From: Chryseolinea soli
GTDB lineage: Bacteria; Bacteroidota; Bacteroidia; Cytophagales; Cyclobacteriaceae
Reading direction: 5' to 3'
DNA length: 64,000 nt
Assembly (NCBI RefSeq): GCF_003589925.1
Contig: NZ_CP032382.1
Span: 2,728,001-2,792,000, forward strand
Part shown: positions 1-7,977 of the stretch, piece by piece
How the letters are laid out: each line of letters starts with the position of its first letter
Numbering within the stretch: position 1 is the stretch's first letter
Notes under the pieces: generated by a model
The model's database searches: none
The model's input: only the letters and a program-made list of their open reading frames with translations
What the model was told of the DNA's origin: nothing
Program-made: the position numbers and the translations under genes

Positions 1-63
1 CATTTGGATAAGGCGATCAAGGCTTTTACCGAAGTTGGGAAGGAGCTGGGAGTGCTCAAGTAG
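1..63 (+). CDS. kbl: Probable glycine C-acetyltransferase, C-terminal end (partial)
   Basis: Only the last 20 codons are inside the window, ending at TAG 61-63. The peptide (HLDKAIKAF ... GKELGVLK) resembles the C-terminal helix of 2-amino-3-ketobutyrate CoA ligase (glycine C-acetyltransferase), a PLP enzyme of threonine breakdown, where a DxAIxAFxxxGKxLGV-like tail is usual. This is recognition from a short tail only; another alpha-oxoamine synthase would look similar. A strong hairpin follows at 101-133. Confidence 0.5.
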   Translation, partial: HLDKAIKAFTEVGKELGVLK

Positions 64-77
64 ATGAGGAACATTTA

Positions 78-102
78 ACCGCAAAGGCACTAAGACACAA
101 AG
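78..102 (+). repeat. Copy of a dispersed intergenic CCGCAAAG-type motif
   Basis: ACCGCAAAGG followed by CACTAAGACACAAAG. The same core occurs in intergenic DNA at 12344-12352 and, on the minus strand, at 55118-55135, with a weaker relative near 48446-48465. It borders the hairpin at 101-133. It codes for nothing recognisable. Confidence 0.5.
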
Positions 103-133
103 AAGGCGCAGAGAAACTCTCTCTGCGCCTTCT
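101..133. terminator. Bidirectional terminator hairpin
   Basis: A perfect 14-bp stem (101-114 with 120-133) closes a 5-nt loop. It lies between the plus-strand kbl tail and the minus-strand gene ending at 163, so it can serve both. The flanking T-runs are short on both sides. Confidence 0.6.
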
Positions 134-162
134 TGTTTATGGCGTTGATGAATGTTGTCGGG

Positions 163-615
163 TTATTTTAGGCCGAGTTCTTTTTTTCGTTTTTGCACGA
201 TGTCACCCATCTTGGAGGTGTCTTTGGATAAGAGCCCGAAAGCCGGATCGATGTTGTGTGATGGGAAGAAATAGATGCAGCCTTTCTTCCCCTTCAGTTT
301 TAGTCTGTAGAGGTTGAAGAAGGGCACGATGGTGAGCGACTTCACTTCGGGCCAGGCGAAGCGAACGTTGCGATCGCCTTCGATGACCACGATCTTGTTT
401 TTGCCCACGGCCACTCGTCTCATTTTCTCGGTGAGGATCAGAAAGGCAAAGAAGGCCAAAAGACCCACCGTGATGAAGATGAGGGCAAAGAAAAAAGTCT
501 TCGCTGAAAAAGGGTGCCGGAAGAAGATCGTACCGGCTGCGAGCCATTGCAGGAAACTGAAGGCGAGGAAAAAGTATTTCGCGAAGTAAAATTTAACGGG
601 GTTAGCTTCTACCAT
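163..615 (-). CDS. Small two-TM membrane protein with a bacterial PH-like tail
   Basis: This 150-residue protein has two hydrophobic helices (about residues 12-30 and 40-62). A cytosolic part follows (about 65-150) rich in beta strands, with a RFAWPEV segment reminiscent of the bacterial PH-like (YcxB/EbsA-type) fold. I do not recognise a specific family. The ATG at 613-615 is the first plausible start. It is 85 bp downstream of the WD40-caspase gene on the same strand, so it may be the last gene of that operon. Function unknown. Confidence 0.6.
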   Translation of the reverse strand: MVEANPVKFYFAKYFFLAFSFLQWLAAGTIFFRHPFSAKTFFFALIFITVGLLAFFAFLILTEKMRRVAVGKNKIVVIEGDRNVRFAWPEVKSLTIVPFFNLYRLKLKGKKGCIYFFPSHNIDPAFGLLSKDTSKMGDIVQKRKKELGLK

Positions 616-700
616 GTTAGTACAGTGTAGGAAAAAAGTAATTGAATATACGATTTATTTTAGTTCAGTGTTAATTTTTGCCCTCCTTTTTGGTTTCTCC

Positions 701-3700
701 CTATTCTTCGATCACCACGGGGAAGTCTTGTCCTCGTGAGAACGTGTAAGGATATTGTGGGTTGCCTTTCATTTTCCGGGTCATCTCCGGCACCTGGTCG
801 TCGATATATGACTTCAGCTCGTAGATGGTAACCTTGCCATCTTTCGGCGCGCCGTCGGCTTCGCCCTGCAGGCCTTTGATGAGCACGTAGGTGAACAAGC
901 CATGGCCCAGCTCGCGGAATTCGGTGGCAAACTGCTCGCTGCCCGCCGAGGCCATCACATGGATGCCGGCACTGCGCGAGAGTTGGGCGATGGCCTTTTC
1001 TTCGCTGGCGCCCCGTGTCGCCAGCAACTCCACCGAGCCTCCCGACTGGCAGGCGTCCATCACGATGAGCTGCTTCAGCGCCTTGATCTGCTTCAGCTTG
1101 TCTTGCAACACGCTGGCGTCAATCGCCTCTTTTGTCAGCGAGCTGGCGTCATAGAGTCGCGGGCTCTCAGTGGGCACGAAATAGAAACGATTGTCGACCA
1201 TGCTTCCGTGTCCGGCATAGTAAAAAATAAAAACGTCCTCCTGGCTGATCTTGTTCGACAGGTCGTCGAGCGCGCTAAGAATTTTTGGGCGCGTGGCGTC
1301 GCTGTCATAGAGCGTGACGAGCTCCAGGTTTTTGAAGAGCGCGCTCTTGTCGTCCATGACCTTGCCAAATGACTCCGCGTCGGTGCGCGCGTAGTTCAGG
1401 TTGAGCTTGCTGTTCTTGTACTGGTTGATACCTACAGCGAGAACATAGCAGGTGCTGCTTTTGGTGGCATGTTCTGAAAACAGCTCGACGCTCTGTGGAT
1501 CGGATTCTACATTGTCTTTATTGCTGGCCGTGGCTGTGAAGGTGTTTTGCCCCCCGATGAGATTCACTTCGTGCTTGTAGGTAGTCGCTTGCCCGCGCGA
1601 GGAGGGGAACGTAAGCGCGTCGCGGTTGAGGGGGATGTTCTTGCCGTTGTGAAACAACTTCAGATTCTCGACGCCATTGCCGTTGTCGACGATGCGCACA
1701 TACACCTCCGCCTTACCTGGCTGGCCTGGGATGACGGCCACTTTCACCGTGGGAGGCGGCGAACTTTTCAGCTTTCCCTGGATGCTTTTGGATTCTTCTT
1801 TGCCCCCGCGATTCTGAAAAATTTTCGGCAGCAGGTCGGGGCGATAAAACTCGTTGAAGAATTGGTCTACCGCATAGGTCTTCATGCCGCTCACGAAATG
1901 GATGTATTGCCGTGCGTCGCCGGTGCTGTTAAAATAGCCTTCGGGATTTTTCACCATCCAGTCTTTCTCCCCGATGTGAATGTGCTCGAAGAATTCTTTG
2001 CCGGTGGCCATGTCCCAAAATTTGGTCACCCCGTCGAGGCTGAGGCTGATCAGCATCCTGTTGTCCGGGCTAAAGGCCAGGGAAGTCACTTCGGCGTTGT
2101 GTCCTTCGAACGTGCGGATCACTGCTCCCGTGTTGATGTCCCACACGCGGATCGTGCGGTCGGCTCCGGCAGAGTAAACCGTTTTTCCATCCATCCCAAA
2201 AAGCGCGGTGTGGACAGCACCCTTGTGGCCCTTGAATTTTTTTGTCATCAATCCCGTGCCGATATCCCAGAGGCGGATGGAACCATCCCAACTCGCGCTG
2301 AGCAATGTTTTTTGATCGCTGCTGAGTCGAATCACCGAAATCACGTCGGTGTGGCCGGTGAAATTGCGCACTTCTTTTTTTGTGTCGAGCTCCCACATCT
2401 GCAGGGAATTGTCGAGGCGTGCCGAGAACAGGTACAGGTCGTTGGGATGAAAGACGATGCTGTAGGCGGAATAGCGCTCCAGATCAAGATACGTGAGCAG
2501 TTTTCCGTTGGCCAGGTCGTGCACTTTCATGGAAGCATCCCAACTGGAGGATACCGCTTTTGTTTCGTCGCTGCTGAAGTGAATGTCGAAGATGGGTTCG
2601 CGATAGGTTTGGATGGACTTTAGCGAGTCCCCGGTTTCAACATCCCACAGCATGATCTTGCCATCGCCACCACCGGTGAGCAGTCGCCGGCCGTCTCGCG
2701 AGAGGTCGTAGCACAGCACGGCCTTTTTATGACCGACGTATTCCATAACAGTTTTCCCCGTGGCGATGTCCCAGCGTTTCACCTTTGTGCCGAACTTGCC
2801 TTTGATGAGTGTCTTGCCGTCGCGCGAGATGAGCACGGAATTTTTGAAGCGAACGTAGCGCGCAATATTCGACTCCCAATAAAAGTTAGGATCGTAGTTG
2901 AGCCCCCCGCGGTCGCGTTGGTTCAAAAAGCCGGTCAAGGGCTCTTCCTTTTTATTCTTTACAAAATCCCAGATCAGGGTGGTGTTGTTATCGCAGGGCA
3001 CCAACAATTTTTTTCCATCGCGCGAAAAAGTGATCTCGTGAAATTCGCCATCCTCGGCGGGAAGTGTAGCCACCACGCGGCCGCTGGCTTCATCCCAAAC
3101 CTGCACTTCCTTTTCCGTGGCGCGCGCCAAAATTTTCCCATCCGCACTCAAGGCAATGCCGGTGACGTCTTCCACTTTCTCTTCGTAGGTCTTTATCAGC
3201 TTATAGGTAGCCAGATCATATTTGCGCAACGGGCCGTTTTCGGAGATCTGGTAGAGGGTTTTACTGTCTGGGCTAAATACCGTGCGCGTGCCACAACCGC
3301 CGCACGTGCCTTCTTCATAGGGAAACGTGTGAATATTTTTCCAATCTGAGCTTTGGTACAGGTTGGCTACCCGGTTGTCTTCCCCGAAGGCCACCCACCG
3401 CCCATCGGGGCTAATCGCGATATCCACGCCGCTGCCCGATCCCTGGTCGGCGGAGGTTGGAATTTTAGCCAGCACTTTTTTAGATGTAAAATCGTAGACG
3501 GTGGCCGAGTCGGTGCGATCATAGCCGGCCACGACAAAGTATTTCATTTTCGGATCGATGGCGACGTCGGTGATGTACTCCTCGGTGGCCAACGAAAAAA
3601 CTTCGCGGCCCGTGCTCACTTCCCACAGCCGGATGCTTTTGTCGTTGCTGCCGGTGAGCAAAAATTTTCCGTCTTGCGAAAACTCGACGCTGGTCACCGT

Positions 3701-3913
3701 GGCTTCGTGGCCCAGGAAGCTGCGCACTTCGCGGCCGGTACTCATTTCCCAAAGCTTGGCCGATTTGTCCTTGCTCGCGGTGGCGACATAGTTGCTGTCG
3801 GCGCTTACGGCCACGGCCACCACGGCCAGTTCATGACCTTTTTGTATGATGGTTTCCAGGGATTGTGAAAATGCAACGAAAGGGAGAAGGAGAAGTGCGA
3901 TGGTGAGCCTCAT
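701..3913 (-). CDS. WD40-repeat protein with C-terminal caspase-like (peptidase C14) domain
   Basis: This 1070-residue exported protein begins with a signal peptide (MRLTIALLLLPFVAFSQS). About fourteen WD40 blades follow (residues about 20-660), with repeated units such as KLWEMSTGREV and IRVWDINTG. A linker with an Ig-like look (about 745-830) leads to a caspase-like domain (about 835-1065). The catalytic pair is present: His902 in YYAGHGS and Cys955 in MDACQSGG. Such proteins are predicted to cleave after basic residues, but no substrate is evident here. The gene lies 39 bp downstream of cdaA on the same strand, so co-transcription with c-di-AMP synthase and folP is likely. Confidence 0.88.
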   Translation of the reverse strand: MRLTIALLLLPFVAFSQSLETIIQKGHELAVVAVAVSADSNYVATASKDKSAKLWEMSTGREVRSFLGHEATVTSVEFSQDGKFLLTGSNDKSIRLWEVSTGREVFSLATEEYITDVAIDPKMKYFVVAGYDRTDSATVYDFTSKKVLAKIPTSADQGSGSGVDIAISPDGRWVAFGEDNRVANLYQSSDWKNIHTFPYEEGTCGGCGTRTVFSPDSKTLYQISENGPLRKYDLATYKLIKTYEEKVEDVTGIALSADGKILARATEKEVQVWDEASGRVVATLPAEDGEFHEITFSRDGKKLLVPCDNNTTLIWDFVKNKKEEPLTGFLNQRDRGGLNYDPNFYWESNIARYVRFKNSVLISRDGKTLIKGKFGTKVKRWDIATGKTVMEYVGHKKAVLCYDLSRDGRRLLTGGGDGKIMLWDVETGDSLKSIQTYREPIFDIHFSSDETKAVSSSWDASMKVHDLANGKLLTYLDLERYSAYSIVFHPNDLYLFSARLDNSLQMWELDTKKEVRNFTGHTDVISVIRLSSDQKTLLSASWDGSIRLWDIGTGLMTKKFKGHKGAVHTALFGMDGKTVYSAGADRTIRVWDINTGAVIRTFEGHNAEVTSLAFSPDNRMLISLSLDGVTKFWDMATGKEFFEHIHIGEKDWMVKNPEGYFNSTGDARQYIHFVSGMKTYAVDQFFNEFYRPDLLPKIFQNRGGKEESKSIQGKLKSSPPPTVKVAVIPGQPGKAEVYVRIVDNGNGVENLKLFHNGKNIPLNRDALTFPSSRGQATTYKHEVNLIGGQNTFTATASNKDNVESDPQSVELFSEHATKSSTCYVLAVGINQYKNSKLNLNYARTDAESFGKVMDDKSALFKNLELVTLYDSDATRPKILSALDDLSNKISQEDVFIFYYAGHGSMVDNRFYFVPTESPRLYDASSLTKEAIDASVLQDKLKQIKALKQLIVMDACQSGGSVELLATRGASEEKAIAQLSRSAGIHVMASAGSEQFATEFRELGHGLFTYVLIKGLQGEADGAPKDGKVTIYELKSYIDDQVPEMTRKMKGNPQYPYTFSRGQDFPVVIEE

Positions 3914-3952
3914 GCCGGAAATGTATTTGGCACGAAGTTAAACATAAACCGC

Positions 3953-4816
3953 TTATGCTTTTGCAGGCGAAGATTCGGTGGGCTCGGGTTCTTCATCCTT
4001 CACTTCTTCCCAACGCGCCGGTTCGTCGTTGTGGAGGTACTGCAGCACGCGGTGTTCGACCTGCTTCAATTTCAGCGAGCGCAGATATTTGCCGTTGCGG
4101 GCCAGGATGAGGCGGCCCGATTCTTCCGAAATGGCCATCACCAGGGTGTCGGTGTTTTCCGACATGCCCACCGCGGCACGGTGCCGCAGCCCGAAATGTG
4201 CGGGCAGGTTGTCATTCTCGCTTACGGGCAGCACGCAGCGGGCGGCTTTGATCCGTCCCTTGTGGATGATCACGGCGCCGTCGTGCAATGGACTGTTTTT
4301 GTTAAAGATGGAAAGCAGCAGGCGCTTGTTCACGGCCGAATCCAGCGCGTCGCCGGTTTGTACATAGAATTTGAGTTCGGTATCGCGCGAAAAAACAATG
4401 AGGGCGCCGGTCTTGGTTGCTTTCAGGGCCTTGGCGGCTTCCATCACCTCGTGGATGTCGAAGTCGTCATGATATTGATGACGCCAGTTGGCGATGGTCT
4501 TGAAAATGTTCTCCTTGAATTCGGTTCCCCGCCCGATCACGAGCAGGAATTTCCGGATCTCCGGCTGGAAGAGGATGATCATGGCCAGCACCCCGACACC
4601 CATGAACTGTCCGAGGATGGTGGCCAGCAATTCCATCTGCGCGGCGCGCACGATGAGGTACACCAGGTAGAGCGCCAGGATCCCCAGGAAGATGTTCACG
4701 GCAATACTTCCGCGGATGAGCTTGTATACCTGGTAGAGCAAGATGCTCACCAATGCGATGTCGACAAAATCGACCCAGGTAACTTCCAGAAATCCTATTT
4801 TAAAAAGTAAGACCAT
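3953..4816 (-). CDS. cdaA: Diadenylate cyclase CdaA (membrane-bound c-di-AMP synthase)
   Basis: This 287-residue protein makes c-di-AMP from two ATP. Three N-terminal membrane helices (about residues 15-90) precede a DAC/DisA_N domain with both signature motifs: DGA at 179-181 and RHR at 211-213. The hydrophobic N-terminus separates CdaA from soluble DisA. The acidic tail (EEPEPTESS) is not conserved. It sits 60 bp after folP and 39 bp before the WD40-caspase gene, all on the minus strand. A folP-cdaA pairing is common in Bacteroidota, while in Firmicutes cdaA pairs with ybbR/glmM. Confidence 0.95.
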   Translation of the reverse strand: MVLLFKIGFLEVTWVDFVDIALVSILLYQVYKLIRGSIAVNIFLGILALYLVYLIVRAAQMELLATILGQFMGVGVLAMIILFQPEIRKFLLVIGRGTEFKENIFKTIANWRHQYHDDFDIHEVMEAAKALKATKTGALIVFSRDTELKFYVQTGDALDSAVNKRLLLSIFNKNSPLHDGAVIIHKGRIKAARCVLPVSENDNLPAHFGLRHRAAVGMSENTDTLVMAISEESGRLILARNGKYLRSLKLKQVEHRVLQYLHNDEPARWEEVKDEEPEPTESSPAKA

Positions 4817-4876
4817 TCTTACAAAGGTAACCGACGATTGATCAAGTATGAAGAACGAGGGGATATATAAAATAGG

Positions 4877-5752
4877 TCAACCGTTGGGGGAGGCTAGGGT
4901 TGACGTTATCAATTTTATAGTCTCAACAGCTTCTTTTACATCGTGCACCCGCAAAAGCGTGGCTCCCTTGGCGAGGGCCAGTGCGTTCAGGGCGGTGGTG
5001 CCGTTCAAAGCTTGCTCCGGTGCAATGTTCAGCGTTTTCCAGATCATCGACTTACGAGATAACCCCACCAGCAGCGGTTTGTTCAACAGATGAAGATATT
5101 CCAACTGGTGTAACAACTCAAAATTTTGCGTGGGCCCTTTGGCAAAACCAAATCCGGGGTCGACGATCACATCTTTAATACCACGAAGCTGCAATTGGTA
5201 AATTTTTTTGTGAAAATAATTCAACACTTCCTGCAACAGGTTTTCGTATGACGCAAGCTTGGTCATGGTTTGCGGATCGCCCTTCATGTGCATCAACACA
5301 TACGGGACTTTCGCGGCTGCCACGCAGTCGAACATGAGGGGGTCCAGTGACCCGCCGGAAATGTCGTTGATCAGCACGGCCCCTTCGTTCACCGCGGCGT
5401 GGGCCACGGCGCTGCGGTAGGTATCGATGGAAACAAGCGCTTCGGGGAAATTTTTCAGGATAACCTTTATCGCCAGCAAGGCCCGGCTCATTTCGGCTTC
5501 TTTCGAAATGTCGGGTGCACCGGGACGGGACGAGGCGGCGCCCACGTCGATGAGGGTGGCGCCTTCCTGGAGCATTTTTTCGGCCTGCCGCACGATGGCG
5601 TCTTCGGTGGTGTAGCGGCCGCCGTCAAAAAAACTGTCGGGCGTCACATTCAAAATGCCCATCACTTTGGGCGTGTGGAGGTCGATGAGCCGGCCGCGGA
5701 GGTTCAGTGTTTTGTTTGTGGAAAATAATCTATTTTCAGGCGCAGATTTCAT
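4877..5752 (-). CDS. folP: Dihydropteroate synthase
   Basis: This enzyme joins p-aminobenzoate to dihydropterin pyrophosphate in folate synthesis. Recognisable DHPS motifs of the TIM barrel are NVTPDSFFDGG near the N-terminus, SSRPGAPDIS, NDISGG, DPGFGFAKG, GLSRKSMI and RVHDV near the end. The usual length fits (291 residues). I start at ATG 5750-5752 (MKSAPENRL). A TTG nine codons upstream at 5779 is in frame but would add an unconserved extension. It is divergent from the DUF1599 gene and heads the folP-cdaA-caspase operon. Confidence 0.95.
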   Translation of the reverse strand: MKSAPENRLFSTNKTLNLRGRLIDLHTPKVMGILNVTPDSFFDGGRYTTEDAIVRQAEKMLQEGATLIDVGAASSRPGAPDISKEAEMSRALLAIKVILKNFPEALVSIDTYRSAVAHAAVNEGAVLINDISGGSLDPLMFDCVAAAKVPYVLMHMKGDPQTMTKLASYENLLQEVLNYFHKKIYQLQLRGIKDVIVDPGFGFAKGPTQNFELLHQLEYLHLLNKPLLVGLSRKSMIWKTLNIAPEQALNGTTALNALALAKGATLLRVHDVKEAVETIKLITSTLASPNG

Positions 5753-5811
5753 GCGGGGCGTGCTGGAATTATGAGCCAAATTAAGAAGTTTGCCACCTAA
5801 AGTATATTGCC

Positions 5812-6351
5812 TTGATTGAAAAAACAGCCCAGGAGTACAAAGAAATAATTGCCCGTTGCAAGGCTTTGTTCGAGAAAAAGACCCGGGACTACGGCACGGC
5901 GTGGCGGATCCTGCGTTTACCGTCCATTACAGACCAAATCTTCATCAAGGCCCAGCGCATCCGCAGCATCCAGGAAAAAGGCGTGCAGAAAGTGGACGAC
6001 CCCATCAGCGACGAGTTCGTGGCCATCATCAACTATTGCATCATGGCCCTCATCCAGATGCAGCTCGCAGATTCCGCTTCCCTGGAGATGACGGTAGAGG
6101 AACTGGAACCGCTGTATGACGGGGCCGTGAACGAAACGTTCAGCCTGCTCCAAAACAAGAACCACGACTACGGCGAAGCCTGGCGCGACATGCGCGTGAC
6201 GTCCATCACCGATATCATCCTCATGAAATTGTTGCGGGTGAAACAGATCGAAGACAACCAGGGAAAAACTTTAGTGAGCGAAGGGGTGAAGGCCAACTAC
6301 CAGGACATGATCAACTACGCCGTGTTCGCCATGATATTATCGAAAGCATAA
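5812..6351 (+). CDS. DUF1599 domain protein with two internal repeats
   Basis: This 179-residue soluble protein is built from two homologous halves. DYGTAWRILRLPSITDQI in the first half matches DYGEAWRDMRVTSITDII in the second. That is the DUF1599 family, of unknown biochemical role. TTG 5812 is the only usable start, as there is no in-frame ATG before the second helix. It is followed after 2 nt by the BT_3928-family gene and then by aroK, a gene order I associate with Bacteroidota. The family is near-universal there, which suggests a housekeeping task, but none can be read from the sequence. Confidence 0.85.
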   Translation: MIEKTAQEYKEIIARCKALFEKKTRDYGTAWRILRLPSITDQIFIKAQRIRSIQEKGVQKVDDPISDEFVAIINYCIMALIQMQLADSASLEMTVEELEPLYDGAVNETFSLLQNKNHDYGEAWRDMRVTSITDIILMKLLRVKQIEDNQGKTLVSEGVKANYQDMINYAVFAMILSKA

Positions 6352-6353
6352 CT

Positions 6354-7466
6354 ATGATACAAAAAATTGCAGATCAGGCCAGCCGGTATTTTGTGGGGGC
6401 ACTTTTTATTTTCTCGGGGCTCATCAAGCTCAACGATCCCATCGGCACCGAGATCAAAATGGAAGAATATTTCGAGGTGTTTGCCGAAGACTTCGGGTCT
6501 TTCTTTTTATGGCTGAAGCCCTATGCGTTGGAGATCGGGCTCTTCCTCATCGTGCTGGAGCTGGCCTTGGGCGTGGCTGTGCTCATTTATTACCGGATGA
6601 ACCTTACCACGAAAGTGTTATTGGGATTGATGATCTTTTTTACGTTCCTCACTTTCTATTCTGCCTTTTTCAACAAAGTGACCGACTGCGGTTGCTTCGG
6701 CGACGCCATTAAGCTGACCCCTTGGCAATCGTTCTCCAAAGATGTCATTCTCATGTTGCCGGTGCTGCATTTGTTCTGGTATCGCAAGCGTTACAAACCC
6801 GTGTTGTATACAAAGGAGGGGCACGCTGTGATCGGCGCTGTAGTGGTGATCTGTTTTGCGTTGGGTATTTATGCCATACGCCACCTCCCTTTCATCGATT
6901 TCAGGGCCTACAAAATAGGGAACAACATTCCCCAACAAATGCAACCGCAGGAGCAGGCTATCTTTGAATATACTTTCCAACAAAAGAAAGACGGCGCGCT
7001 CATCAAGTCTGACAAATTCCTGTCGGATACCTTGACCTATAAATATGTAGGCGTCGAGCAATTGAACGCCGACAAGACCATGGCCAAGATCACCGACTAT
7101 TCGGTTTCGGATCCCGATGGCAACGACATGACCCAGGAGACCTTCAAAGGCGCCAAACTACTTTTCATTATCTACGACGCCAGTAAAGCCTCCACCAAAA
7201 ACATCGACAAGATCGGCCAGCTCATCAAGGACCTCGACGGCAAGGTGGACATGATGGTGCTCACGGCCTCCGGCGCCGAGCAATTCGAAGCCTTCCGCCA
7301 CGAGCATCAACTGGCGGTGCCTTACTATTTCGCCGATGCCACGGTGTTGAAAACGATCGTCCGGGCAAATCCGGGGATCACCCTGTGGGTAGACGGCACC
7401 GTGAAAGGCATGTGGCACGACAACGACACACCCGATGCCGCCGAGGTGACGGCCCTGGTTCATTAA
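6354..7466 (+). CDS. BT_3928-family (MauE/DoxX-like) membrane protein
   Basis: This 370-residue protein has five membrane helices in its N-terminal half (first about residues 10-30, last about 165-185), which resemble the DoxX/MauE fold. A conserved TDCGCFGDAI motif after the third helix suggests a redox-active cysteine pair. The C-terminal half (about 260-365) looks like a periplasmic thioredoxin fold without a CXXC motif. The ATG lies 2 nt after the DUF1599 stop, so the two are probably coupled. I infer an envelope redox role from the cysteines. No experimental function is known to me. Confidence 0.82.
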   Translation: MIQKIADQASRYFVGALFIFSGLIKLNDPIGTEIKMEEYFEVFAEDFGSFFLWLKPYALEIGLFLIVLELALGVAVLIYYRMNLTTKVLLGLMIFFTFLTFYSAFFNKVTDCGCFGDAIKLTPWQSFSKDVILMLPVLHLFWYRKRYKPVLYTKEGHAVIGAVVVICFALGIYAIRHLPFIDFRAYKIGNNIPQQMQPQEQAIFEYTFQQKKDGALIKSDKFLSDTLTYKYVGVEQLNADKTMAKITDYSVSDPDGNDMTQETFKGAKLLFIIYDASKASTKNIDKIGQLIKDLDGKVDMMVLTASGAEQFEAFRHEHQLAVPYYFADATVLKTIVRANPGITLWVDGTVKGMWHDNDTPDAAEVTALVH

Positions 7467-7476
7467 TCCTGTGCTC

Positions 7477-7977
7477 ATGAAGATCTATCTCATCGGCATG
7501 CCCGGTTCGGGCAAAACCACGTTGGGCAGGCAATTGGCCGAAGAGCTGCTGTTGTTGTTTGTCGACCTGGATAAGGAGATCGAAAAACACGAAGGCAAGT
7601 CGATCTCACAGATCTTTGCCGAACAGGGCGAGGATTATTTTCGCCAGCTGGAATCGCGACTGCTCACGGAGTGGGCTTCGTCGGCAAAAGGTTTTGTGAT
7701 GGCTACGGGGGGAGGGGCGCCTTGTTTTTACAACGGCATGGATACTATCCTCAAAACCGGACGCAGCATTTTTTTGGACGTACCGGTTTCCGAATTGCTG
7801 GCCCGTCTCGATCGTAAAACTGACCGACCCCTGTTGCACGCCGCCGATGTGGACGAGCGACGCGAAAAGATCACTACCCTGAGTCATAACCGCCAGCCCA
7901 TCTATGCGAGGGCTAACGTTACGCTCCATCACGCCGACCTGCCGGCATTATTAAAAGCGGTGCATTTTAAAAGTTGA
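7477..7977 (+). CDS. aroK: Shikimate kinase
   Basis: This cytosolic 166-residue kinase phosphorylates shikimate in aromatic amino acid synthesis. It shows the P-loop GMPGSGKTT (residues 7-15), the shikimate-binding segment DLDKEIEKHEG, FRQLES and ATGGGAP, and the lid arginines (RKTDRP). ATG 7477 is chosen over the GTG two codons earlier because the beta-1 strand begins directly after it. It is 10 nt downstream of the BT_3928 gene, and its last 11 bp overlap the convergent outer-membrane protein gene. Confidence 0.94.
   Translation: MKIYLIGMPGSGKTTLGRQLAEELLLLFVDLDKEIEKHEGKSISQIFAEQGEDYFRQLESRLLTEWASSAKGFVMATGGGAPCFYNGMDTILKTGRSIFLDVPVSELLARLDRKTDRPLLHAADVDERREKITTLSHNRQPIYARANVTLHHADLPALLKAVHFKS

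Noticed and set aside
1547..2623. 358-codon plus-strand frame opposite the WD40-caspase gene
   Set aside because: Shadow of WD40 repeats.
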